Shown here piece after piece: positions 37,991-48,240 of a DNA stretch of 64,000 nucleotides. Under the pieces are notes generated by a model, which worked only from the letters and a program-made list of their open reading frames with translations, searched no databases and was not told the origin of the DNA. The position numbers were made by a program, and so were the translations under genes. Source of the DNA: Daphnia carinata (lineage: Eukaryota > Arthropoda > Branchiopoda > Diplostraca > Daphniidae); the NCBI RefSeq assembly GCF_022539665.2, contig NC_081338.1:4215679-4279678 (forward strand), read 5' to 3'. Position 1 is the first letter of the stretch. Each line of letters starts with the position of its first letter.

Positions 37991-39310
37991 TCTTTCTATT
38001 GAAGCACTTCCTCTTGGCCTTCCATTAACTTTGGACATGCAGCACGCCACAGTCAAGACAGCAAGGCTGTGTGGGTTGAAACACCTGCTAACCATGTGCT
38101 TCAAGAAGGCTGTAATTGCAAAAAGTGTGGCACTTTTTGTTTCGTACCACACATGGTCTTTTACAGCATGCTGAAATCTATGTTTTCGAATCAAGCCTTT
38201 CCTGTTTTTGGCACTAATGGAAACACTTCACTTGGAGAATATGAGATTACGTTAATGATCATATCTTTGTGAAAATGTGATATTTGGTGCTAGTCCACAC
38301 ACCAGCCATGTCAAAAGTGGCTTAAGCATCATAATCATTTCACAGATACTATTATGTGCACAGAAAATGGCTAAATTTCACAATTTTAAACATAATTGTT
38401 AAAGCAAAATTAATGTTCACTCTTCACCTGGTCACTCACTAAAGAAAAATGACGAAACCGAACTGATGAACCCAAAATTTCCACTAGTTTTGGCGCCAAA
38501 TAAGTTACATGTGAAAACCATGCTGGAAATAGCCATCTGGTGTCACATTATAGAAATTTATTGTAATCGTTTGACTTTCAAATTATGGATTCAACCAAAC
38601 TTAACGTTAAATTATTATCTGCCCAATAATTAAAGAAAAAAGGTGTAAAACAGATTTACGATTCAATTTTTCCAGTAGTTCACGCGCCAGATAATTTACA
38701 TTTTTGTAATATGCTCACCAAATGCCATCTAGTGCCTATCGAACGAAATCAATGGTGAAGAGCTTTTGAAACTAAGACTTTAATTTTTTCAATATCACTG
38801 CTAACAAGTCTGATGGACTAATTGTCTATCTGAAATACGAGAAAAATAGGTCCGGCCAGATAGGACTGCAACATCTTTTCCATGAATAACCTGAAGCAAG
38901 AACCTTGGGCAACGAAATGGCTTCGTTCAAATTAAATCACGGTCACCCTTCCTTCTTTTTCCTTTTCACTTCCTTTTCTTTGAGCGGAAGCTAGTCTTGC
39001 GTTGCGAAAAGAAAAAGCCGAAGTGAAAGTGATACAGTGTGAAGGGGCTCAGGACATGATCACAACTCGTTAAGAGATCCACCAGCCTAGACAACACACA
39101 GAGGGCCATAGCCATTTCGTACTTTCTCTTGGCTTTTCTGCCTTCTTTTCCCATAACACAATTTAAGCGTCCACGAACTTACATCGATAACAAAAGAAAA
39201 AAAAGACCATATAATCCGATTTCGTCCTGTTATTCTGATGTCAGCAGTGATGGCAACCGAAAATTGAAAAAGCAATTTCATTCGTAGATATCCTAATACA
39301 ATTCAAAGAG
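37991..39310. other. Intergenic DNA downstream of PINX1
   Basis: Ordinary-complexity sequence with no recognisable protein. It holds a diverged direct duplication (38475-38545 and 38663-38737) with CTCF-like words. Frames up to about 78 codons on both strands lack any recognisable domain. Confidence 0.5.
38475..38737. repeat. Diverged direct duplication, about 75-bp units
   Basis: Units 38475-38545 and 38663-38737 align along their length: AATTTCCACTAGTT versus AATTTTTCCAGTAGTT, GCGCCAAATAAGTTACAT versus GCGCCAGATAATTTACAT, and GCCATCTGGTG versus GCCATCTAGTG. No terminal inverted repeats are visible. They could be regulatory or remnants of an old repeat. Confidence 0.6.
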
Positions 39311-41643
39311 CTACATTAGGCTATTACCATCACTTCCGTATCCGGTGATGGTGAGTATGTTGGACCCTACATCCAGGAAAAAAAAAACGAGAAAACAATG
39401 AGTCATATGAAACAATGTAAACATTTCGAAACCATCATACCTACAAACTTGTCGAATTTGGCTCTCATTAACCTTCTGTTAAGCTTTTGACTAAGCCTTG
39501 AGCCGTCATTGAGTTGGATAGATTCGAGTTTACGTCTGTCACATGCAGCTCCTGCTTCTATTATAATTGCCGAGATATGCTTCGTTTGAGTTCGGTCAAT
39601 TTCCTTGCCACAGTCATCAGGCTTTACTTCCGTTTGACCAGCCAACTGATCTGCAGAACACACTTTTTGGTCAATATTTATTCTTTCGTGCAGTTCCCCG
39701 TCAGCTAACCGCAAGCAACCAACGTCTTCATTACCATTGACCACTGTTTCGTCAGTCATCTCACATGCTTTCCTTTTTTTGGCGCTCTTCCCCTTGGCCG
39801 GGTTAATCTGTGCATCTTCATTAGTCTTGTCTTGTACTTTAGGAGCTTCAATTGTAGTTCCCTTGTTCTTTTTCATTGATTCAACTTCGATTTCGTCACT
39901 TGGTTTGGTTTTGTCTTTTTTGTTACGTTTTGTTTCAGTTGTTTCTAAAGAATTTTCTGTCTTGTGAAATGTTTCGAGAGCTTCTTCTTCCGTTTGTTTG
40001 CTCTTTTTCTTCTTCTTCTTTTTGGGCTCTTGTTCCACATCTTGCTCTAGGCCATTCTGCTTATTTTCGCCAGCAGTAATTTGCACTGCTTGCACAGATT
40101 CCACAGAAGAGTCATCCAACTTGGTGTATTTCTCGATAGCTTCTTGTTCATCTTTCTTGTTTTTCTTCTTCTTTTTTATGGGGGGCTGAACATCCTCTTC
40201 GTTTTGCACTTGTTCAACAGATTCCTCCACCGTTTTATTCTTTTTGGATTTTTTCTGAACGGGTTCGATTTCTTCAAAATTGCTTGTCTCCATTGCTTCT
40301 TCCTGCTTCTTACTTTTTTTCTTTTTCTTCTTTGGTTCTTCTTGCGTCTGTTCTTCCTCAACTTTGTGAATTCTTTGCTCACATTCAACCGCTTCTTCTT
40401 CCTGCTTTTTAGCTTTTTTCTTTTTCTTTTTTGGTTCGTCTTGTGTCTGGTCTCCTTCGCTATTTACAATGATTTCTACCGTAGGGGCGGTAATTTCTTC
40501 AATTTTCGACTTCTTCAACTTTTTCGATTTGGCTGGCTCTATGTCAACCACCGGCTCAGGAATTTCTTTTTCAAATTTCTTTTTCTTCTTTTTTTTAACC
40601 TCAAAATTATCAACCATTTCTTCAGTAACTGGTAATGGTTTGGATGGTAAATCTGCAGATTCTGCCTCAACCTTCGTTTTAAACCCTTTTTTCTTTTTTT
40701 TCGGACTAACGTCTTCACTGGTTTCATTCATGACAGCATCATCTTTCGGGTTCATTTTTTCGGTTTTCAAAATTTTTTCCTTTGAACGAAACTCCTTGAC
40801 GACATTAAGGTCTTCGTTGATTCGGACACGCTTTTCCTCTTTGCCTCCCTCGTCACTGTTGCTTGATCCTTCGTGACCAGAATCGACCTGTTTGCAATCG
40901 ACCAATTTACGCTGCTTCTCTTTTACAGCCGCCATTTTTGATTCAAAATACTCTTGGATACTCCCTCTTTGTATTGTTGTGACACCGTGCATGTGTTCAA
41001 CACTACCGATCGTGCTCTCTTTTGCTGGTTCCTCCTTTATCTTGATATCTTTTTCTTCTTGCGCTTCAGCGTTACAGTTCGCTCGTTTCCCAAGAATGCA
41101 CGCCATGTCTTCAGCACTATAGCGACTCAAATCTTTTCCTCGCGTAAACTTGTGATAGTGCACACGTGCCTTGGAATTCTTCGAGCGGCTTTCCAAGCTC
41201 TGTGTTGAGGTAGTGTCTGTTTCATCAAGTACATTATTTTTGCCATTTAGGGCCTCAAGAATGCTGTTGAACTCTTCACGGTGGGCAATCCATTGGTCAT
41301 TCTTTACTTCAAAACCAACTCCCTCAGAATCATTTTTGTACTTCAGTCTAATTGGTTCCAAATCTCCTTGTTCTTCACGGCCCAAGCCTTTTCCTTTAGC
41401 CCAGCCCATCTTTTCCAACAACTTCTGGCCAATTTTAGTATCATCTATAGCATAATAATAAACATAATCAGTAAATAAAAATTGTTGCTTGCCATAAATT
41501 ATAGTTTAATTAAATGTAATTGGATAAGCATTTGTCAGCACAAAACAGAGAAACTTAATAAAAAATTTACCATTGCACCATAGTTTTCCTCTTGGATTCA
41601 AACTCCACTTTTTTTTTCGTTTTGGTTCAGCTAACATTGCCAT
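39311..41643 (-). CDS. PINX1: PINX1-like G-patch protein, telomerase inhibitor / nucleolar factor
   Basis: Model: 41643-41571, 41444-39441, 39366-39311, giving 710 residues. The start MAMLAEPKRKKKW matches the PINX1 N-terminus and is chosen over the second Met two codons later. The G-patch spans about residues 28-72 (KIGQKLLEKMGWAKGKGLG, then DQWIAHREEFNSILEALN). A second PINX1 block follows (FTRGKDLSRYSAEDM; SIQEYFESKMAAVKEKQRK). The G-patch of PINX1/Pxr1 proteins activates the DEAH helicase DHX15/Prp43 in ribosome and snoRNA maturation, and human PINX1 binds TERT and TERF1. The middle is a long Lys/Glu-rich tail with repeated EEPKKKKKK-type blocks, which makes the protein about twice the human length (328). 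The 74-bp last intron and the 56-bp last exon (SNILTITGYG, stop TAG) come from splice consensus and phase. GPATCH4 was considered, but the second block favours PINX1. Confidence 0.9.
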
Positions 41644-42537
41644 CACAAATTGATAATAAGAACAAAAAAATTGTCAAATGTCAATGGAAATTTCAGTCAA
41701 AAAGTTTCCTGAAAATTTTATAAAATACAAAACATTAGTTCATGAAGGAAAATGAACATACTCATAAACAACATTCATAAACACCTGCAAAGAGCCACCA
41801 AGAACAACAATATGCATAAATGACATCTATGTCATAGAATTTGCCACCAAATTAAATAAACAAAATTGCAAAAAGTATCTTACACTTTGATTTTATGAGT
41901 TGTAACGTTAACGGATGTTTCTGTCCAAGTTATGACATCCACGTGTGATCTTAAATACACGCATACAGTTTGAGACGCAGAAGACAACCAGCCTCTACAC
42001 TAGCAGACGGCCCAAACGTGGACGTTTGGAAGGCCGCTAGGTGGCGTGTTACTACGGCAGCGCTGTTGGCGGGAAACGACGACGTTGGTATCCGAGGATG
42101 TTTCTAGCACACAGAAGATATGAAAACAATCAGCTTTTACACAAATATACTTATCAAAGCTTGATACAAGTCTATTTTTCTAGAACAAACGTTTTTACAG
42201 AGACCCGGTAAACAATTGGTATATAAAAACGTAGAATTATTTGTTTCATCGGACAATAGCTGATGACGAATCAGGTCGAATAAGAGCTCAATTGAATTTA
42301 TAAAAGACAATGCATTGACCTGCCGAATACTAGGGTGCTTCCTGTCAGTCGCAATCGTAGCTTTTGGTCCGATTTCCTGTATCATGAGGCCTACATCGAT
42401 TTTAGAAAAACCTTATTTTTCAATCGTTTAGATCACCTCGACATTATTTGTTATAAATATGATGGCAAAAACTCAGGAAAAGGCATTCATCAGTTGGCGG
42501 TACATCAGAATCGACACCTCAATTAGTACTTCAAAGA
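41644..42537. promoter_or_regulatory. Divergent upstream region between PINX1 and the Cys-rich gene
   Basis: This stretch has no clear coding exon. It contains an E2F-like word TTGGCGGGAAA near 42065-42075 and a good CTCF-like core CCGCTAGGTGGCG near 42034-42046. A TATAAAAG word lies at 42299-42306 on the plus strand, but it is about 48 nt from the nearest TCAGT initiator, longer than usual. Short frames on both strands (42137-42385 minus, 42335-42526 plus) have no recognisable domain. Confidence 0.4.
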
Positions 42538-42967
42538 ATGGCGAAAACAATCACGGTACACGACAAGTTTTTGAATTTCAAATGTAATACCTCTTAAGAT
42601 TTACGCGACTTTCACCATAGGTCTTATTCTTGCTGAATTTGTTGGCTATAAAAATGTGTGAATGTGGTCCGATAGTGGACGAGAGAAACTTTTGGTCCGA
42701 CAGTAAGTAAGGCGATGTTTTTACTACCTGATACAACTAATTGTTGCTGTCAAACTATGTCATGTAACAGATCCAGTCTGCAACTTCTCAACGCCGTGTT
42801 TGGATCCTCTAACCTTCTGTGGCTCCAATGTAGAAATTATTTCAAGATGGTTTGGCGGATATAGATGCTATGCCAAGAAAGCCTCCATGGGTCTCTGCAA
42901 TCAATCAATTGTATGTCTGTCAGGAGTATGTAACATTCTTGCATTTGGTATAGGCCTTTGCTTATAG
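42538..42967 (+). CDS. Small secreted cysteine-rich protein, unrecognised family
   Basis: Spliced model: 42538-42555, 42621-42702, 42771-42967, 98 residues. The 18-nt first coding exon (MAKTIT) ends at ACG|GTACAC. A 65-bp intron ends CCATAG. Exon 2 then gives VLFLLNLLAIK, which completes a classical signal peptide, followed by MCECGPIVDERNFWSD. The donor ACA|GTAAGT joins TAACAG|ATCCAG in phase 1. The rest carries Cys in the pattern CNFSTPC, TFC, RCYAKKASMGLC, IVC, SGVC, GLC, stop TAG. Ten Cys in all suggest a disulphide-rich extracellular protein. The spacing loosely recalls EB- or Dickkopf-like small modules, but I recognise no family. The signal peptide appearing only after splicing across the tiny exon is the main support. 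Confidence 0.6.
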
Positions 42968-44152
42968 TAAACAATTAGAAAAGCAGTACGTTAATATCAA
43001 ACATTTCAAACGATTAGCCAGTCAGCCATTCAGTTAATTTTTGGTCACGTGTTAAAGGATTGAAAATATATCTTCGATTAACGTGCATGTCGCTGATGCC
43101 ATACTTGTAATTATATGAGAATACAAATTACCACACATTACCACCACACCCTTGTCACAACAATGATAGGAAGCCCGGCAAAAAGGCTGTTAATCAACGG
43201 AGAACTTACGTAGCTACTAGTTAACTGAATGTCTAGTTTGACCTGAAGAAACACGCGTGATTTTGGAATCTTGAAGTAGACTCAACTTAAGGCAGGAATT
43301 GATTATGATCGTGTTCCAATAATTAGAAAAAAATCGAAATGTACCTTTTCAACCCACGAAAATCCTTAAGTGACTCTTCCATCGACATGCGTTTTCCTCC
43401 AGACACACCACAAAACGTCATGGCAGATAAAATGCCAAGTGTGCAACTCAAAATATGAGAGATCAACTTGAAACTACTGCCTTCAACTTCGTAGTTTTTT
43501 TACCGATTGAGGCTGAGCTCTAGTTCCATCAAACATGGCCAAAATGCCTTTTTTAAAACTTTAAAATTCCACCGAAGTGAGGAACTGGCTAAGCGTTTTG
43601 TGTTCTACGTATGAGAAGCTGTCTACAAAGACACTGTCCTCATTGTCTACTTAGTTATCCTGCAATTGGTATGTTGAAATAACAAGCTCAATTCATTCAA
43701 TTAAACAGTTTATGGTGCTTTGAATAAACTCTTCGAAACGAAGTCCATTGCCACATTATAGTGCTTGCCAGATTGCCATTTGTGCCAGTTGCCATGCCTG
43801 ACGGAAAAGTATTTTCATCTACTGATTGCAATTTAAAAACCTTTTTATTGATGGCAATTTTTTGTTGGGCAAACAGAAATGGGAAAGAATTTTCAAAGTA
43901 TAGCTAATGCTTCCCCAAAAGCCACTATAAGTTTCCCTGTCTTTCATTTAAAGAAGTTCTTGTTTATACCGAAGCGTCGTTTTGTAGCAGACTGTTATTC
44001 TGAAAATTAGAATAGGTTGATTTTTGTTGTTTGTTTGGAATTTTTTTTCACAACAAAGGTGTTGTTAAAGTACTACAGTTCTCAAATAAATTTTTATGCC
44101 ATAGATAAAGAGCCTTTCGGGTTTTTTTATCTCTACGTTTTATTCTCGTAAT
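42968..44152. other. Intergenic, no gene recognised
   Basis: Ordinary AT-rich sequence between the Cys-rich gene and the MADF-BESS gene. No long open frame, repeat array or RNA gene was recognised. The last few hundred bases presumably hold the MADF-BESS promoter, but no TATA box or clear initiator stood out. Confidence 0.5.
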
Positions 44153-45207
44153 ATGGAATTCGACGATGAGCGATTCTTGACTTTAGTGTTCCAATATCCT
44201 TGCATATACGACAATCACGATCCCAATTATAAAAATACCGACAGCAGAGAAATATGTTGGGCTGATATAGGAAATGAGTTGCACTGCAGTGGTAAGTCTA
44301 ATACCATTCTGCAATATCTGTATGTGTAAATTAAATATTCTGTAAAATAGAACTTTGTTTCTCAGTATGGTTGTTTTACTTGTCTTTGTAGATATTGAAT
44401 TCCTTAAGAAGAAATGGGACATATCTAAAGAAAAATTTCGCCGAATAAGGAAAAGAATGATAAGGTCTGATCAACCCAGTCTGGCAAATGAGTGGCCATT
44501 GTATCATGTGATGCACAACTACTTTGATCAGTTTATTAAAACAAGAAAGTAATGAATGCAGTATTAATAAAGCAAACAAGCAACTGTGTCTATAATTCAA
44601 ATTGTTTTGACATAATAGTCGCCTGCGTGCCTCTGACAGGAGAGAAATGGAGAATTGTCAAGGGGAACTAGGTGCTTCCCACCATTCAGAAAACTCCCTT
44701 CTAGTGGAATCCAAATTGTTTGTTGGGTCAAACCCTTATGTACACCACGATCTTCCTCAGTCTGGGTCAACAGCTTGTGTTGATGGAGGAGGTGAAACAT
44801 CATCCTTCATTTCACCCAGCCCAGCGTCTAGCCCTGAACATCATTCGGACGACAATATAGGTAGGGATAATTCAAAATTATTCATTCATTGCTTTAAATG
44901 ATTGTCATTCTCTGAAGTTGAAGTATCACTCAGAGCTCCCAAGTCCAAAAAGCTCAAAAGAACATCTTCAGAAGGGAATTCCTCAGCATTACTGTGTGAA
45001 GCTATGAAAATTTGGAGTGATTCAATCCAACAAAACCAAAGAAATAATGCTGTTCCCATTTCCCCAATAAATTCCTCCACAGATGAAATAACTCTATACT
45101 GTTTAAGTTATGCAGCTAGACTGAAAACCCTTCCATCAGAAGCTGTTGATGATATCCGCTGTCAAATGGAAAATCTCATGAGAGAAGCGCGACTGAAATT
45201 TAAATGA
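44153..45207 (+). CDS. MADF-BESS domain transcriptional regulator
   Basis: Model: 44153-44291, 44392-44548, 44619-44860, 44918-45207, 275 residues. The N-terminus is a MADF domain: FLTLVFQYPCIYDNHDP, YKNTDSREICWADIG, then LKKKWDISKEKFRRIRKRM. The C-terminus fits a BESS motif: YCLSYAARLKTLPSEAVDD followed by IRCQMENLMREARLKF. MADF-BESS proteins (Adf1, Dip3, Stonewall class) are arthropod DNA-binding regulators in which MADF binds DNA and BESS mediates protein contacts. The middle is Ser/His-rich with a basic patch (SKKLKRTSSEG) that could act as a nuclear signal. Four exons join in compatible phases with introns of 100, 70 and 57 bp. The intron-2 donor overlaps an in-frame TAA (AAA|GTAATG), so retention would leave a MADF-only protein. 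Confidence 0.88.
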
Positions 45208-45224
45208 ATCAAAATGCACATTGA

Positions 45225-45250
45225 AATAAATCCATATTTTATAAAATAAA
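45225..45250 (+). terminator. Poly(A) signals for the MADF-BESS gene
   Basis: Two AATAAA hexamers, at 45225-45230 and 45245-45250, lie 18 and 38 nt after the stop codon. Confidence 0.7.
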
Positions 45251-45787
45251 GTTATGTTATTTTCCGCTAAGTGCATCTTTAGTGTAAATTAGAAAAGCTG
45301 ATTTACCACTATGCCTCAAAGAGAGGGCGAAGATAATTTATTGATTTGTTACCCACAGGCTACCACGAAACAATAGATCATCGCTACCAGATTTATGAGA
45401 CTTGTATTACCCAGCAGTTTCTGTCAGGGACTTTGCAGTCTTAAGTCTGTTCGGAACCTGGGCTTTTAACTTCACAACATTTTTCTGGCAAACGTGTAGG
45501 CGCCAGCAATACATCTCGTCAATAAGTTACCTTTGTGTTATGAATTATGACAAAAAGATATATCTCAGTGTTGCATGTTTCTCAATCCCCCGCTATGTTT
45601 CTATGGAATACTAACAGGATTGCATCGTATGTCACTAAGCTAACACAAACAAGAAACAATAAAAAAGACATAAGATTCAGAAGAAAGAAAAATAAAAATT
45701 TGTTTCAGGAAATATGGCAACTTTTTTGTGTTGTCATGTGTTTAGTAGTTTCATTACATTTTCATAGTTGTGTATTTTCATGGTAGA
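45251..45787. other. Intergenic/5' flank of SIRT4
   Basis: There is no supported coding exon. A short plus-strand frame here has no recognisable domain. It presumably contains the SIRT4 promoter and 5' UTR, but no core element is clear. Confidence 0.5.
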
Positions 45788-46759
45788 ATGAACAGACTGT
45801 TTACACGCCAAATTAATTTTACGAGACAGAATGGAAATCTAACTTTTGTACCTCACCATGAAGCTGTTATTGAAAGCCAGCTTGAAAAACTGCAAATGCT
45901 TGTTGATAGCTCAACAAACATCTTAATATTGACTGGAGCAGGAGTTTCTACAGAGAGTGGAATACCTGACTATCGCTCAGAATTGGTCGGGCTTTATGCT
46001 CGTACCAATCACCGGCCCATTCTGCATCAAGATTTTATGAGATCTAAATATGTTAGACAAAGATATTGGGCAAGAAATTTTATTGGTTGGTCAAAATTCT
46101 CTGCTGTTCAACCCAATACTTCTCATATCCTGTTGGCCAGTTGGGAGCGACATGGAAAGATATCCAGCATTGTAACTCAGAATGTTGATAGACTACATCA
46201 CAAGGCTGGCAGTAAAACTGCTGTGGAGTTACATGGTTGTGCCCATGAAGTCAAATGTATGAAATGCAACCATGAAATGTCAAGGAACGAATTTCAGAAA
46301 ATACTGGCTGAATTAAATCCTTCACTGTATGTTCCAAATGCAGAAATCAGACCAGATGCTGATGTTGAACTATCACAGGTAGAAACAAGATTTAAATTAA
46401 TTTATGGTTACTCACTTTTTGGTTTTTATAAGGAAATAATAAATACTTTTCGTGTGCCAAATTGTCAACAATGCCGCGATGAACTGGAAGGGTTTTATAA
46501 ACCAAATATAGTTTTCTTCGGGGACAACGTTCCGAAATCCAGGGTAGAATTTGTATTTTCACAATTACGGTCTAGCGACTGCCTGTTAGTTCTTGGATCT
46601 TCTCTGTACGTCTACTCGGGTTACCGATTCATTCTCCGGGCATCAGAGCTAGGAATACCATCAGCAATTGTAACCATTGGCCCTACGAGAGGTGATAAAT
46701 TGGCTAGTATCAAACTGAGTGCAAAGTGTAGTGAAGTTCTTACAAAAATTTGTATCTGA
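45788..46759 (+). CDS. Sirt4: Mitochondrial sirtuin, SIRT4 type
   Basis: NAD+-dependent sirtuin (lipoamidase, ADP-ribosyl transferase or deacylase activities in SIRT4). Model: 45788-46378 and 46433-46759, 305 residues, the normal SIRT4 length. I chose the ATG at 45788 because it gives a basic, Arg-rich mitochondrial presequence (MNRLFTRQINFTRQNG). Motifs: GAGVSTESGIPDYRS, the SIRT4-like VGLYARTNHRPI and RQRYWARNFIGW, TQNVDRLHHKAGS, catalytic His at about residue 149 in VELHGC, Zn Cys pairs CMKC and CQQC, VVFFGD-like IVFFGDNVPKS, and GSSLYVYSGYRFI. A 54-bp intron (46379-46432) sits between ELSQ and EIINTF; removing it restores alignment to other SIRT4 proteins. It converges with RhoGDI on the other strand. 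Confidence 0.95.
   Translation: MNRLFTRQINFTRQNGNLTFVPHHEAVIESQLEKLQMLVDSSTNILILTGAGVSTESGIPDYRSELVGLYARTNHRPILHQDFMRSKYVRQRYWARNFIGWSKFSAVQPNTSHILLASWERHGKISSIVTQNVDRLHHKAGSKTAVELHGCAHEVKCMKCNHEMSRNEFQKILAELNPSLYVPNAEIRPDADVELSQVETRFKLIYGYSLFGFYKEIINTFRVPNCQQCRDELEGFYKPNIVFFGDNVPKSRVEFVFSQLRSSDCLLVLGSSLYVYSGYRFILRASELGIPSAIVTIGPTRGDKLASIKLSAKCSEVLTKICI
46379..46432 (+). other. 54-nt, stop-free intron inside SIRT4
   Basis: CACAG|GTAGAA ... TTTTATAAG|GAAATA, with a T-rich 3' part. The length is a multiple of three and no stop is present in the SIRT4 frame, so the unspliced sequence reads as an 18-residue insertion between the two Zn Cys pairs. Family alignment says it is an intron. Confidence 0.85.
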
Positions 46760-46810
46760 AGTTTCTCATTTCAATGAATTTTGCAAAACGATTGATTGAA
46801 ACAATCCTTA

Positions 46811-46816
46811 TTTATT
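46811..46816 (-). terminator. Poly(A) signal for RhoGDI
   Basis: AATAAA on the minus strand, about 320 nt beyond the RhoGDI stop and only about 50 nt past the SIRT4 stop on the other strand. The two 3' UTRs probably overlap. Confidence 0.5.
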
Positions 46817-47133
46817 GAAAACGGTATTCTTAGGCCCTCAAAAAAAAAAAAGAAAATTGTAAGAATGGTTGAGGCTCGAAAGAGAATGAATGGGGAAGAA
46901 GATACTGAAAGGAAGAAGCATTCAAATTGAATCCTGGAAAACGCGTGATAGACGATGACTAGGAAGGAATAAAAGGGAATACAGAAAAGAACAGATGAAG
47001 TAAGAAAAATTTTGTGCGAGAGCAATACTTTGATTAGGGAAAGAACGAGGTATAATCTCAACTCACAAAAAAAAAGTTTTGAGTCCTCCAGGATACAATA
47101 AGGCATATTAATCATGTTTCCTCTGTAATCATC

Positions 47134-47919
47134 TTAATTCCAATCTTTCTTGATTTCAAAAGACCATTCCCACTTGAGGTGTTCGTTTTGGTCGTCGTCA
47201 GTGAATAGTGATGAAACCGTGTAATGTCCACGGTATAGTAGACCAGAGGGTGCATCTTCCAGGGGCGTCGTATAGGATTGTAAATCCTTCTTGGGTGCAT
47301 AGCTAAATGCAAAATATTGCTTATTAAGTTTGAAAAGTATTGGTCTAATGGGATTTACATACCTTCCAACCATATGAGTCATTTTGTCCACTGTCATAAC
47401 AAACAATCTTTAGAAAATTCTTTTATAAATTTATTTTCCAGTTACCTTGGATTCCTTTCCTGTATGTCTTTTGGATATACTTGAGTCCAGTAACAATTTC
47501 GTGCTGAACGAAGAACTCGATGCGAATTCGATACTGCACGCCTTCTTTGATCGTGAATACAGTTTGCTTTAATTGAGAAAGGTCACCAGAAAGGTCCAAT
47601 GTCTTCTCAGTCTGTCCTTCAGACACCAGGACTAGCTTCTTGACCAAAACTTTTTTGGGATTTCCAGGTTCTTAATGCAAATGGAAGTCAAAATAATAAT
47701 GAACTGTAATTATACTAAATTCACAGTATGTATGTCAGAACCTATGACAATATTTTCCGCAATGGCATTTCCTAGCAGAGTTTCCTTGTACTTGCGCAGG
47801 CTTTCATCTTCCTGATCAGCTGCCACCAGCTCACCTATAGATTTTGGTGGTGGAGGAACATAACTACTTGCAACTTCATCGTGATGTTCTTGTTCATGGA
47901 CTTCTTCTGTTGATGACAT
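47134..47919 (-). CDS. RhoGDI: Rho GDP-dissociation inhibitor (RhoGDI)
   Basis: Keeps prenylated Rho-family GTPases soluble and inactive in the cytosol. Model: 47919-47742, 47670-47446, 47390-47363, 47302-47134, 199 residues, the family length. The acidic N-terminal arm (MSSTEEVHEQEHHDE) is followed by PPPPKSIGELVAADQEDESL (regulatory helices). The immunoglobulin-like fold follows: VLVKKLVLVSEG, KEGVQYRIRIEFFVQHEIV, GLKYIQKTYRKG, VDKMTHMVGSYAP, SLFTDDDQNEHLKWEWSFEI, ending KKDWN. A 28-nt micro-exon encodes VDKMTHMVG; phases agree at all three junctions. The ATG lies one base inside its exon (TTTCAG|A-ATG), so a non-coding exon upstream is implied. Confidence 0.95.
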
Positions 47920-48194
47920 TCTGAAAAAAACAAAAATCCCTTTTAGATTTTTTTCTTTTTTTCTTGCAAGATTGATGGACACGAAATTTCGTAATCATAC
48001 TTATACAATGCAAACTAGTGGGTAACGGCAACATAACTGATAGCCGATTAGGAAACGGAAACCGATAAGCATAAAGGGAAATGGTGCGACACTACCTCCG
48101 TACCAATCCAATAAATAATATGGTACGCTTTACGATGTAATGTATGCAAACCTAACTATTGAAAAACAGAATGATAATATTTTCTAAACCTTAC

Positions 48195-48240
48195 CTTAGA
48201 AGTGACAGTGGCTGGTTCTTTTAGCACTTAATGGACGGGT
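48195..48240 (-). other. Probable non-coding first exon of RhoGDI
   Basis: A minus-strand donor TTCTAAG|GTAAGG has its last exon base at 48195, pairing with the acceptor at 47921 to make an intron of about 270 bp. The upstream limit of the exon is not visible. The plus-strand frame overlapping it (48231-48458) has no recognisable domain and looks like chance. Confidence 0.45.

Noticed and set aside
40081-40635. Hydrophobic plus-strand frame rich in Phe and Leu
   Set aside because: It is the antisense of the Lys-rich PINX1 tail, where AAA/AAG reads as TTT/CTT.
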